The notes under the pieces: generated by a model | Seen by the model: only the letters and a program-made list of their open reading frames with translations | What the model was told of the DNA's origin: nothing | Databases searched by the model: none | Translations under genes and position numbers: made by a program | Shown: positions 52,884 to 64,000 of the stretch, piece after piece | Layout: each line of letters begins with the position of its first letter | Position numbering within the stretch: the stretch's first letter is position 1 | Assembly: GCA_014773175.1 (NCBI GenBank) | Contig: VXCM01000249.1 | Span: 106,001-170,000 of the forward strand | Source of the DNA: Lucifuga dentata | Lineage: Eukaryota; Chordata; Actinopteri; Ophidiiformes; Bythitidae | Direction: 5' to 3' | DNA: 64,000 bases

Positions 52884-55533
52884 TCACTCCCCATCACATG
52901 GTAAAATACCATCTTCGCTGGCATGTGAGGGTACAGGCAAACCAAGCTCGTCCACACACCAACAATGGCCACGCTGCATACCCTTGGAGGAGCGGCACTG
53001 AGTGAGATTAAAAGACAGAGAGAGGGAGATTTTGGAGAGGAAACAGGGTAGATCAGGAGATAAGAAAGTAGGAGATCACGAGAAAGGCAGGGAGAGGGTG
53101 AAAAAGTGAATGGGAGAGTGATAAAGGTGGTGTGAGAGGAAGAGAGACGGAGATAAAATGATGTTACCATAGTGCAGTACTGATTCTCTGAGCACACAGC
53201 TGAGAGGCTTCAAGAAATAACTGTCAGTTATTCTCATAGACAAATCTCTGGATGCACCAAACAGAAAGCTGCAGTGAGATGCAGCTCTATCAGAAACACA
53301 TACATGATCTCGCCATCAAAAGTTCATTTATTTGTCAAGAACACTCTGTAGCCTTCCATTTTTCTCCAAGTGACTGTAGTACTCTACCTGCTTTTTCCTG
53401 TAGAATCCACGCGTGTCACAGTTTGGTATATAGATGTCACGGTCAGACTGGAAGATTGTCAGCTCAAGACCCCTCAGGAGACTATTGAGCACCTTGCGGC
53501 AGGGTGCCTGAAAACATCAACTAAAAGTATAACTTCAAAGACAGAGGAAGCAAAGATCCAGACCCATCTTATTCTAACTTGTACAGTTGCTGTAGCAAGC
53601 TGCTATATCTTCCCTCAGGTGACTGTGTTGGCAGAAATCCTCTTAGATCATAACACGTCAATGTACATCACAGAAAAGCTACCATGCAGCATTATAGCTA
53701 GAAGCAAAAATATATTTATCAGTTGTCACATATTGTCATTACATAACTATATTGTTACACAAGGCTTTGGCTTTTCAGGTCACTGAGTGGTTTTAAGCGA
53801 CTGACTGTGCAATTTTGTGTCACTTTTCTGAAATTCATCCATTTGGTCTTTATATAGATGAATGTGATTAGTCCTGTTCTGATAATGACATACATATAGT
53901 CATAGCAGTTTAAATGCTGCAGATCTCCTAGCTTACAAAGTGAAAAATCTGTGCCGGCAATGGCTGTCTTGAAACTTTCCTGATTCACATCATGCTCAAT
54001 TAGTTCTGCCGCATAGCAGCACACATATCATGCACCATAATGCATGGCTTCAGGCTGCAACACCCCAAAGAGCAGAGGAGCTCTAGTAATAACCCTACAA
54101 AGCAATGCAGCTAGATATACAACCCATTCTATCACAGACATTCTATATGAATGCAATCTTATTATTGTATATAATATGTTTGATACATTTTATCAGAATT
54201 TTTATCTTCCAACTGAGGATCCATTGCTCCACTCATTAAGGACTGTAATATAAAAGGAGAAACTTACTTTTTCTATGTCACCATTGTGTGAGGGATGGGG
54301 ACCTGAGAGGAAATGACACACTGGCATGAGAATGTTAAAGCATTACGTTCATTAACTTCAAACCATATTTTTTTTTCTTATGTAGACAATATGCTACATA
54401 TATTATATTTAGAGTGTCTTACATGCCTTTGCATTTCTTTGCACATGACATTACTGTGAAATTGATCAGATGATATATATATATGGGGATAGTCATTCAA
54501 TGACAGACCTAATTTCCATCAGTATATTTCCTATTCAGAACGGGAATCGCAGTATCTCAGTTTGAACAGTAGATGGAGATCACTGCAATAAAAAGTAGCT
54601 TAATCAGGATGTCGGTGTCACCACTAGTTTCAGTCATTCTAAATTCTCTCCAGAATGACTTATAGGACAAATCAGTCATGCATCTTTGCATTGAAATGCA
54701 TGAACATGTAACACTATGCAAATCATAAAATGAGTGTATATACATTTCTAGTTGCAGTGTCTTCACATCTGAACACTAAATAAGGGGTCCTTAAATGCAT
54801 TTCAAAGACAAATCTACAAATCTTTTGTTAGGTGGTTTGCTGGCATTTCTGAATGACAGTTTACATCTCATTACAACAACCGATTCATATGACATTTTTA
54901 ACACAGTGGAGGTACTGCAGAGCAGTTGTAGTTTGGATTTTACAGATTTGCAAATTCATCTGTGGTGCATAAAATGTTTAAATATCACATTTAACGTGCA
55001 GTAACGGCCTTCTTTCTTTTCTGTTGAAAGATAAAGCATCACATACAATTTTCACAGAAGTGGTAATGTACATACAACGAGATACCGTGTCTTTGGTGCC
55101 TGATACAATATCCTCAATAGTAGTGTCCCTGTGTTTGTCTGTGTGCATACACATATGTGCATACATGCATTCATGCGCGTGTGTGCATCTCCTTACCTGT
55201 GGGGTGGGGCCTCTCCGTGGGACTAGTCCTGCTGTGTTTGCCGCAAATGCCCCTTCCCTGCAATAGAGCCTGGAGGGGGCTGCGTTCCCTTGGTGGAGGA
55301 ACACAACGGAGCCCATTGGCACAGCTCAGGGTGTACACGCCACAGGGCTCTCCCTGGGCCAGCACTGATGTGCTGCCGGCTACATTATCATCCCTGGGGG
55401 ACCGACCTGCCCCCAGTGGATCCCTGCAGGAGGGGCAGACCTTGAAAGGGCCCAGGCGGTTTGCCCAGGTCCATGATCCGCAGTGGGCAATCAGCAACAA
55501 GACAACGGTTGTTAAGTTAGAAAGGATAGGCAT
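52884..55533 (-). CDS. igfbp6: Insulin-like growth factor binding protein 6
   Basis: Secreted IGF-binding protein. Four coding exons, 55533-55197, 54302-54268, 53507-53388 and 52997-52884, join in phase and give 201 residues; an upstream in-frame ATG at 55560 would add nine. The start at 55533 gives a clean signal peptide (MPILSNLTTVVLLLIAHCGS). Exon 1 encodes the N-terminal IGF-binding domain with CGVYTLSCANGLRC and PLQALLQGRGIC. Exon 2 is a 12-residue linker. Exons 3-4 encode the thyroglobulin type-1 domain: APCRKVL, YIPNCDTRGFYRKKQC, CRSSKGMQRGHCWCVDELG. The N-domain shows only six cysteines (CPSC, CG, SC, RC, IC); human IGFBP6 has ten there, so the first cysteine cluster is missing. Human IGFBP6 is about 240 residues. 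The adjacent divergent spryd3 matches human gene order. Confidence 0.92.
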
Positions 55534-55607
55534 TTTCTGTCCAGGTCTCAGGTTCTTCACACTCTCACTCTGTCAGTTAAATGTAGCTGATGCTATTTCT
55601 GGGTGTA

Positions 55608-55611
<4 letters not shown>

Positions 55612-55654
<43 letters not shown>

Positions 55655-55769
55655 CCGTTTCTATTGCTTGGTGCTTTGCTGGTTGAGTCCCCTGCAGTGC
55701 CAGAGGAGACAAATGGAGATCGAGACAGACACAGCAAAGCACCAGCTTTTAAAGATCTGAAAGGCGGTG

Positions 55770-55831
<62 letters not shown>

Positions 55832-55900
55832 GGAGAGTACAGTTATGACACCTTCAGGGGCTGGGACTCAGAGAGAGAGAGAGAGAGAGTTAGAGAGGGA
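55612..55900. repeat. CT/GA tracts and 13-bp inverted repeat at the igfbp6 5' end
   Basis: A (CT)n run at about 55612-55642, then TGGTGCTTTGCTG (55669-55681) and its exact complement CAGCAAAGCACCA (55732-55744), then a TTTAAA TATA-like motif on the minus strand near 55748-55753. Long (GA)n tracts follow at about 55768-55830 and 55868-55889. On the igfbp6 strand this is purine/pyrimidine-rich promoter and 5'UTR sequence. Confidence 0.6.
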
Positions 55901-57904
55901 GGTGGCAGGGAGCAAGAGAACAAGTGGGGGGGGATTAGGTTCCTTTTAGAAATTATCAAAATTTTCCCACCTCTTCCTGTCAAATGCCGGTACATACATT
56001 TAGTCCTTCTTCTTACACTTACATTCACTATTACAGATGCATAAAGAGCAAGCATGTTTAGCTATTTTCACTTTCTATCCATAGTGCATATTTGTCAGAG
56101 ACCTTTCTGGAAAAATATTTGCCATGGTAACAAATATATGTGCCTCCATCCGCACTGCCACTGCAATGCCATTTGTTAACTGCACAGCTGTATGATTTTT
56201 CTTGCTTGAATTCTATACGAGGTCGTGGCAGAGTACAGTATATCTTTTTGGATTTAGACAGATAGATGTGATCTTAGAGCTGACTTCCACACCTGTACGT
56301 TGCATGGCTGTTTATTATGTATGTCTGTAATTTAACTGCAAATCAATTATCTAACATCTATCAAAGCTTAGAGAGTGTTTAATAACAACCTGAATGTATA
56401 AAACATCACACATAACTTAGTGATCCCCAGAATATACCATAGAAATGTTAGTATATTACAAAACATAAATCTAAATACTAATACCACAGTACTATGCAGT
56501 CACTGAAACTGGGTCTGAGTCTAATCAAATCACAGTTATTGTTTTGCCTCTGCACAGCGCAAATTTAATCTTAAATAAAGTAGCCACTATCAAGATTACA
56601 TTGCAGCAGCAATCAACTATTAACTGAACACAGACTTCACGGACCATATGTCATGGTGAAGTATGAGGGGAGGGAAGGTTATTGCTAGCCAGTTATTTGA
56701 ACTGGAAGATTGACCAACTGAATAATTAAGGGAAGGACTGGTATTTTGTGCCAGTCTGAGCCAAGCTAATAATACACTCCATCTCTACACAGTAAAACTT
56801 GAGGTAGCAGCACTTCTACTTGGGTGAATCATTTCTGGTCTGTTTCTGAGCAATGATGTTCTACTGTCCACAAAGCACATTATGGTGTGATGCTTCTCAG
56901 CACCACTAAATGTCAAGGCTGATGCACATAGTTGACAAAGGTGTAAAGAAAGGAATATTAAAGCAAGATAAATGGTTTGTTCATGATAGATGCTAGCATT
57001 AAGTACATTGTTGCAGAATTCTGTTCTTATTTAGATTCTCTCTGTCTACTTTGGTATATCACACTATCTTGCTGCCATTGGTGCCTGAACAAATGAACAT
57101 GTCACTGAGAGCAAATGAGACGTAGACACCTCATCATCTTTAAAGGGTGTGTGCACAGCCTTAGACACATGTACACAAAAATGTGAAGTATGCATGGCTA
57201 TTATGTACTTTGTGAGTAGTTTTCCTGGCGCTGGATCACCTGCAGTACAGGTCTGACAGAGCTCACACATACAGTACCTACTTGGCTTGTACTTGCTGCA
57301 ATCCAGGCTGCATGAATCCAAAATCTGCCCTGCCATCAGTGGTCTGCTGTTCTGATTAATCTTGGCAAGGAGAGCTGAAATCACCTGCCGTCTTGTGTTC
57401 CCATCAGCTGCAGCAGTCCCACTAGTCTGATTCCACACGCCAGACCAACAGGGGCTCTCGTTTCCACATTCCCCCGGATTATTAATTTTTCCTCCTGTAC
57501 TCCACATAATTCCTTCCTCCATTTTTACCTCCCCTTCCTTCAGCCTTCCTCGACTACTCACATCTATCCCAGCAGGCTCAGAAACTGTCCCTTCCCCTGT
57601 TCAAGGAGCTACTAGAATCCATACAATCCCTATAATAACAGTGCTGTAACATCCTCTCTACTTCTGATACTTCTGAGCTGATCACCTGCCTTCTTTGGTG
57701 CAGATTTTCTTTCTTTCTTTTTTTTTAGCAGATAGATCTTTATTGTAGAGTTTCAGTATAATACACACTTCAGGAAGGAAAACAATACACAGGGATTGTG
57801 CTACTCACCAGTCACAGTGCTTATGTGACATGGTTCCTCAGACTCTAGACAGAATTGTAAAATTAGGTCAAGTTGGGGGTTTGGACCCATAGTATAGCTG
57901 GGAA

Positions 57905-57939
<35 letters not shown>

Positions 57940-57971
57940 AACTGTAGTNGGACCCATAGTATAGCTGGGAA

Positions 57972-58006
<35 letters not shown>

Positions 58007-58020
58007 AACTGTAGTGCGAT
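55901..58020. other. Spacer between divergent igfbp6 and spryd3
   Basis: Mostly AT-rich, with no recognised gene. A 165-codon open frame on the minus strand (57064-57561) contains CSLDCSKYK and CMCELCQTC but no known domain, and its tail looks random; I do not call it. A (CA)n repeat with an N at 57949 lies in a 66-bp exact duplication (57883-57948 and 57950-58015), an assembly join. Confidence 0.5.
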
Positions 58021-58023
58021 AGG

Positions 58024-58096
58024 ATTGGCTGAAGACATGACGGTTTATCAAGACTCGCTATGATTGGCTATTGCAGTAACCGGAGTGTGATGTCAC
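58024..58096 (+). promoter_or_regulatory. spryd3 promoter: two inverted CCAAT boxes and CRE-like site
   Basis: ATTGG cores at 58024-58028 and 58063-58067, both as GATTGGCT, are inverted CCAAT boxes (NF-Y type). TGATGTCA at about 58089-58096 resembles an ATF site. They sit within 120 bp of the first-exon ATGs of spryd3. Confidence 0.5.
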
Positions 58097-58139
58097 TGGG
58101 AAGCGCCGAACTCTAGTTTACAAAGTTTTACGTGAAGCC

Positions 58140-58160
58140 ATGGACAACTGATGAACAAAA
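58140..58160 (+). other. 3' part of spryd3 exon 1 with overlapping short ORFs
   Basis: The exon ends ACAAAA|GTGAGT at 58160/58161. It contains ATG at 58140 (ATG GAC AAC TGA) and a second ATG at 58151 that overlaps that stop. Spliced to the next exon, the second ATG reads M-N-K-N-G-stop in the wrong frame for spryd3. Confidence 0.55.
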
Positions 58161-59778
58161 GTGAGTTTTTGTTATCTTATTAGTCGTTTAGTTAACAGGT
58201 AAGCGTTTGAGTAATCAATAATGATACTTGTAATATAACAAATTTCTGCTGCCCAATTTTATGAAGTTTCTAGTATTTCTCTTGCTAATTATTAGCTACA
58301 AGCAAACGAGCAGTTAGCTGCTAATGAAGCTAAACCTTTAGCTTTGTGACCACAGTGCTTCCTTCACACCAATCAGAAAACCTGGGAACAGACTATTTTC
58401 GTTTCTATGGTAAATGCTTCGCGTCACCAGCTAGTAGAACGGCAGTAAACTAGCTTAACATGCTAACATGATAAATTAGCTTCAGCGTTAGCAAGGTAGG
58501 AGGGTAAATTGCTGTCTAATGATAACGTTGCATTGATTTTGATAGCATCAGCTGTAAACATAGGAACGCCCACTTTCTGTAGTTGCAGCACACTAGCACG
58601 TTTGCTAGCCTGCTTTTAATTTATTCACTGCAAATAGTAGAATTTAGGGATGAATTCTCTCTCTCTCTCTCTCTCTCTCGTCTATATGAGAATGAGTATA
58701 AGTGAGAGAGAAAATAAATTAATCATTCCTGTGCAACAATCATTCAACAGTGAGAGGTTGTAGTAACAAATAAAAGATTAAAATAATTACGCCACCTAGT
58801 TATATAAACATGTCGGAACTGGTAAACATGCTGTATGAACGTGAAATGAGAAGAGCTCAGTGTATATGTTAGTGCTGTACAAAAGAAAGAAAAAAAAATG
58901 AAATGGACAACAAAATAAGTGGAAGCAAATATGAAGTATGTTAAATATATCAAAAGCATGTAATAAACGCTGTGAATTTGGATCTTAGCATGTAAACCAG
59001 ATATTTGCTGTTATCATTATGTTTCTGTCAAAAACTACCTCACACATATACAATTAATTTGTCATTTTATTCAACTTATAGACAAATAGATTTTTAAAAA
59101 ATTGTTTTGATATACACATGCATGAAAAAGTGGCAATGTGCAAAGTGCATATCTGATGTTTTTAGGTCTAGGACTGGTTTTTGGTTAAGTAACTCCTGAT
59201 TCAATGTGATTTTTGATTCAAAATATATACTTAACATACTTTGCTTAATTTGCATATGCTTAAGTATGCAAACTGTGGGAGAAAGATTATTATTGTATTG
59301 AAAAATTATTTCACTGAAAATGTCAAAGGATGTCTATATTCAGAGAAATGCAGAGAGGTGTGATAAGTCAAAAACTATCTTTTAACTATGATTAATTATA
59401 ATAATAATTAATTAATTCTTCAGTTTTCCTGACCATCATGTTTTACACCCAATGTTACAAGATAGAGAGTAAATAGTATTGATATTTTTACCTAGCAACA
59501 ACATTATGTGAAAAGATACATACCAGTCCTCAGACAGGGAATTGTGGGAGTATGTACTTATCAGAACCTTTAAGCAAGCATTGTATTGCATGGTTCACAA
59601 CACATACACTTGGAAAGGATTGTAGTTGGTCCATAAAACACAGGACCAGTGAATCAGCTCCCCCCTAGTTGGCTAGTTGTCTGAGACTCAGGCCATCTGG
59701 AGCGGAATCATTGCACAGCCTCTTGAACTTAATCAGCAAAATACCAAGTTTTCCCCCTGTCTTCTTTTCTTCACTCAG

Positions 59779-62183
59779 ATGGATGACATCAACCTCCACC
59801 ACAGGTATCTGAATTGGAGGAGTCGAATCCGAGAGATGGGGGAAGGGCGCCCAGCACAGGAGCGATACATGAGGTTACTAAAAGATGGAGACACTCTAAG
59901 GTGAATCTGTTCTTCACCACAGCTGGGGGGACAACTGAAGTGATAGCTATGTTAACTTTTATAGTAGTTTCTCTGCCTACAAGTTCAGGGGCTTGATTAG
60001 AATGACTGTGTTATACTAATGGGTACATTCATACTAATCCTTTCAGAGATTCATGTTTTTCATTGTAAACATCTGTATAAACTTGTATTATTTTTTCTTA
60101 TCTTATTTTTATTGACCATGTGTTTCTATGCATGTAAGTGAGCTGGTGTGATATCACAGTATTGTGTGTCAGTAGAGGTAATGCTCTTTCATTTCTACCG
60201 AGGCAGCCGTCCTTTAAATATCCCAGGTTCTGTCAGGCTATTGCAGGCAGTGTCCTCTTCATACAGAATGTCGGGCTTTGCTTGAATATAATGAATTGAG
60301 TTGGGAAGTTTATAATTGGTATAAACTGCACACCAGTCGAGATTTGTACCATGATATGGATTAGTGCATACACTGATAGCAGTAGACTGGATTTTCATGT
60401 CAAAGTCATGTCAAAGCTCATTCTTAATTAGTTCTTATAATTACAGATACATTCCTTGAACATTTATTCCCTTTTAGTATGTCATGCCATCAAGCAAATT
60501 AGACACATAGCCGAGACAGACAGCAGAAAGCTAGCCAGAGGTGTGTGCACATTCATTCTACCATCTTTGATTACTAAATCCAAACAGTTTTGTTCTTTTC
60601 TTTTTTTTTTAAAGAACTACTGATTGAAACATTTAAAAATTTCATGGATTGTCAGTACAGGCTGATTTGCAGGTCAGCAAAACAAAAGCCCCTTTCAGAC
60701 ATCCACTTTGTTGCGTAATCTGCTGGCAGTTTTAGCTGAGGACCTAGTAACATTTTCATTACTCTTCCATTACAGCTCAAGTTTGAATTAAATGTTGTCA
60801 GATTAATAGTAATGACATACACAAAGCTATGCAGGAAGGAAAAACGGAGGCAGGACCGCACACGGAGTTTCATGCTCCCAAAAAAACAATTTAGTAATGT
60901 TTCGCCCAGTTCGTTAAGCAAAAACATTTGCTTCAGTGTGCAGACTCCCTCTTTTTTCCTTATTGCAACGTTTAGTCCTGCGCCTTTGATTCCAGCTTGG
61001 TTGGATGTGCACACCATCCTATTTTTTCTATCTTACACACAAAGGTATGGTCTGAAGACCTGAAAAGATTTGTACGCCAAATTAATGAAAATGATGATGT
61101 GGGGGATACAGTCCGATTAAAGACATCTGTGGAGTTATCAAAGATTTGAAAATGACAAATGAGGCAGCCTGAGACAGAACAGAGAACACTCTTCTTTAGT
61201 GATGTCATTATTTTCCAGCTCACTGCTGCCACCATGCCAAGGAACCAAAACTCCCTGTAGGTTTGTGTGCCAGATGGAAATGGCGTAAACATTTTAGCTC
61301 TCTTGGTAAAAGGTCTTGTCATGTTTGAACAGTCATTACGAAACTTTTACATAAAGGAGACCTACAGTATGTTTGAAAGGAAAAAGTTGTTACTTTAATA
61401 GCAATATTGCAGATTCAGTGTCTGAAAGAAGCTATAGATGGGACAGCATTTTCCCAAAAAGCTTAGCCACCCTTACCGGAAACCATACCTTTTGTTTGAC
61501 TTTAGAAAACCTGAGAGACATGTACCTTGTATTTTTATACAAAGTGATCACAACATGATCACTTGTGATTCCTTATCCTAGAGTTGTTGGATTGATTCAG
61601 CTGTTTAATGCTGTCCTATGCTTTCAGCACATGACAGTATTGATAAAAGGCTCGAGAAGCTGCAGCATCAAAGTAGAATCTCAGCAAATTGCACTCATCA
61701 CTTTGTGCAGCTCCAGTTTTCACTTTCTAAACTTACACTTCCTGCATCACCATAGGGCTATGCGGTATCATATGCTTAGAAACAATAACAGGCAGTAGTT
61801 ATGTATGTGCATGTCATTTGAAATCTCAGGTTCTCACCAGTAGATGAAGGGGATTCGAAATTAGTTTTAATGTTCCAAAAATTGTTAATGGGTGCATGTT
61901 TTTGTCTCATTTCTAATTTATGGGTGACTGTATTTATATTGTGCAGTATATCGATTGTCTTGATCTTTCCATCAGAAGATGAGTTCTATTTTGTTCTTTA
62001 GTTTCACTTGGACCTTTAAGAGAGATTCTCTGATTGCAAATACAGCACTTACACCTATTCGAAGCCACCTATTCTTAACCTGTGATTTCTTTTTTTTTTT
62101 CTTTTAGTTACCAAGGGAACTCTGACGAAGTAGGTTGCTATGTGGCTCCCCAGCCTTTATCAAAGGGAAATTGCTACTTTGAG
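59779..62183 (+). CDS. spryd3: SPRY domain-containing protein 3 (5' part)
   Basis: Two coding exons are in the window: 59779-59900 and 62108-62183 (phase 2 join), giving 66 residues that end in phase 0 at the donor GAG|GTAAGG. The product starts MDDINLHHRYLNWRSRIREM and continues KDGDTLSYQGNSDEVGCYVA then NCYFE, which is the start of the first SPRY domain of SPRYD3. The human protein begins with an MNKMDD-type N-terminus, with MNK in the upstream exon. Here the upstream exon ends one base out of frame, so I use the ATG at 59779. The remaining exons (about 375 residues) lie to the right of the window. Function is poorly known; SPRY domains bind proteins. Confidence 0.88.
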
Positions 62184-64000
62184 GTAAGGCACATGATAGC
62201 GATGGCTGTTATGACATTAAATCAGTCATTTGATGCTTATTGTAACTCTCTTTCTGCTTGAGTCTATTCCTGGCTGCAAGACTTGACTATAACCTCGCCA
62301 AGACTTTTGTGCATCATTCGTTATATCAATAGATAACTGGACTTGCTTTCCTCCTCTTTGCTGTTTACCATAAATTTAAAGAGTGTAGACAGTCATTATG
62401 AAATAACAGGACCACTGGTCCTTTGCACAATTATTCATTCTGAAATGTTGGGGGAGAATTATTCACAGTATGATAGGCTTCCCACATACCACGTCCCTGG
62501 CTGTGCCCAAGATTGCTTTTCCATCCATTTAGCCAGCAATTTTATCCTCTGGAATCTTATTGCTGACAATTTTCTGAACTTCATATTAAAGTCTGAGTGC
62601 CCCCCCACAGGCCTAGTTCACCAGTGCAAAACCACTACCTCAAAAATGTCCTTGTTGCGTCGGAATGAGGGATAGGGTGTGGGTTAGGTGGTATCTCTGA
62701 GCACAAAGATTAATCTAACACTCAGAGTTTTTTAGCAGACACGCAGGCAGACAGGCAACAGGAGAGAGTTTTGGACATTTATTTATCAAACCTGCTGTGC
62801 TATTAGACAGGCCTGAGCATCAGGCCTGTCTAATAGTTTCTCATACATACAGCAGAGTATGAAGGAAAAAGTGTCTTTATGATTTAGCACAGGAAGGCCT
62901 GCAGGAGACCAATCATAAATTAGGTACAGGGATGCGGTGTATTATTTATGAGCCAACTTGTTTGTGGATATTGAAAGTCAGAGCAGGCAAGGTGATGTGT
63001 GTTGAAGGGATAACAGGTGAGAAAGACATGCTGGACTTCCTTTTCTGCATCTTGGGCATTAAGTTGAAGTATTTGGCCTTTACATTATCCTGTCAACCAT
63101 ACCTCGGGGCCAGGCAGGAGCACGCAGCATCAGCCCACTGTAGCTGCACCAACATCTGCTGTAAATGATCTACTTCTTCTACTGTTCTCATTTCAGAATG
63201 ATCTGAGTCAGGAGGGCATTTGCTGTTCATTACCATTCATATACTATGGTCACATTTCAAATTTGCCTCACTAAGAACGTTATGTTTGGGAAAAATGTGC
63301 TTTGACATTAACATAAAATGTGCTTTGACATTAACATTGTGCACTTTGGCTGTGAGGTGTTCCTGATTTGTGCCAGATGTGACATTTCTTATAAATATGA
63401 GGTCAAACTTTGTTTTGACCTTTCTCTCTCTCCCCCCTCTCTGTCTCTCTCTCTCTCTCTCTTTCTCTGATAGATCCTTCAGACATTCTGACATTTATAC
63501 AAGAGGAGTTAAGAGTGATTGTAATCCATACTTTAATGCAACATTTTTCTCCAAACTGTGACGCACATGCTGTCAGTTTCCCAGATATCTTGAAAATTTG
63601 GGAGCTTTGATTCCATTAAAAGCCAGACTTCTGTCAAAGTGTGCGTCACTGTTATCCTCTTGCATCCTCATTAGACTTGCACAATAAAATCCATTACACA
63701 GCACTCATCATCTGTCTTCTTTGATCCCAGCTGAACATCTGTAGCATTCCACTTATTTCAACAGATTTATTTTAAAAATCCATTCACATACAAGATAACT
63801 TGATGGCTCATTGGTCAGCACATTGCTAGTGTTTCCTAATCTAAATGGTCTTCATTTTATTTGGACAATAACACAACCATTCATATGTCAATGAACATAT
63901 AAAGTATCAAAGGATAACCTAGCTAAGACATTAGTTATTTAACAAAGGAGGTTTATTATCTCATTCTCAAATATGTGCCAGAGTTTTGCCAAGAAGAATC
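62184..64000 (+). other. spryd3 intron (incomplete)
   Basis: AT-rich intron after the second coding exon. The next SPRY exon was looked for and not found. It contains a (CT)n tract near 63436-63467 and no recognised element. Confidence 0.6.

Noticed and set aside
55157..56044. 295-codon plus-strand ORF opposite igfbp6 exon 1
   Set aside because: Runs antisense to the IGFBP domain and through GA/CT repeats giving Arg-Glu and Ser-Leu tracts.
58151..58160. MNK start of spryd3 in exon 1, as in human
   Set aside because: With the visible GT donor and AG acceptor the frame reads M-N-K-N-G-stop, so the ATG at 59779 was used instead.

Overview
This window is nuclear DNA from a ray-finned (teleost) fish. 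The evidence is intron-rich vertebrate genes with GT-AG splice sites, an AT-rich background, abundant CA/CT microsatellites, and several dispersed repeats typical of teleosts. I reconstructed six genes exon by exon and the 5' end of a seventh. In order they are tspan31 (minus, 3' end outside the window), agap2 (plus, 19 coding exons), zbtb39 (plus), gpr182 (minus), pip4k2c (minus, 10 coding exons), igfbp6 (minus, 4 exons) and spryd3 (plus, continues beyond the right edge). From memory, all seven human counterparts lie on 12q13-q14. The tspan31-agap2, zbtb39-gpr182 and igfbp6-spryd3 neighbourhoods are kept, but the blocks are joined differently.

Layout: 1-4.1 kb is tspan31. 4.1-9.9 kb is intergenic and holds one unrecognised two-exon ORF. 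9.9-27.5 kb is agap2, whose introns carry most of the mobile DNA. 27.7-33.8 kb is zbtb39, 34.3-36.5 kb gpr182, and 36.6-40.8 kb a repeat-rich spacer with two large palindromic elements. 40.8-49.2 kb is pip4k2c and its upstream region, 51.4-55.8 kb igfbp6, and 58.0-64 kb the start of spryd3.

The genes do not form an operon or pathway. They are independent loci: a tetraspanin, a GTPase-like Arf-GAP adaptor, a BTB zinc-finger repressor, an atypical chemokine-like receptor, a PI5P 4-kinase, a secreted IGF binder and a SPRY-domain protein. agap2 and pip4k2c both touch phosphoinositide signalling; that link is family knowledge, not something the sequence shows.

The most informative non-genic signal is a roughly 580-660 bp MITE family with about 90 bp terminal inverted repeats and TTAA at both ends. 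Five copies are present, all in introns. One copy has a related empty site in the same window that shows the TTAA duplication directly. I found no new defence, toxin or biosynthetic system. The assembly also carries single-N joins, six of them flanked by 61-66 bp exact duplications. These look like unmerged contig ends, and one lies inside an agap2 coding exon.
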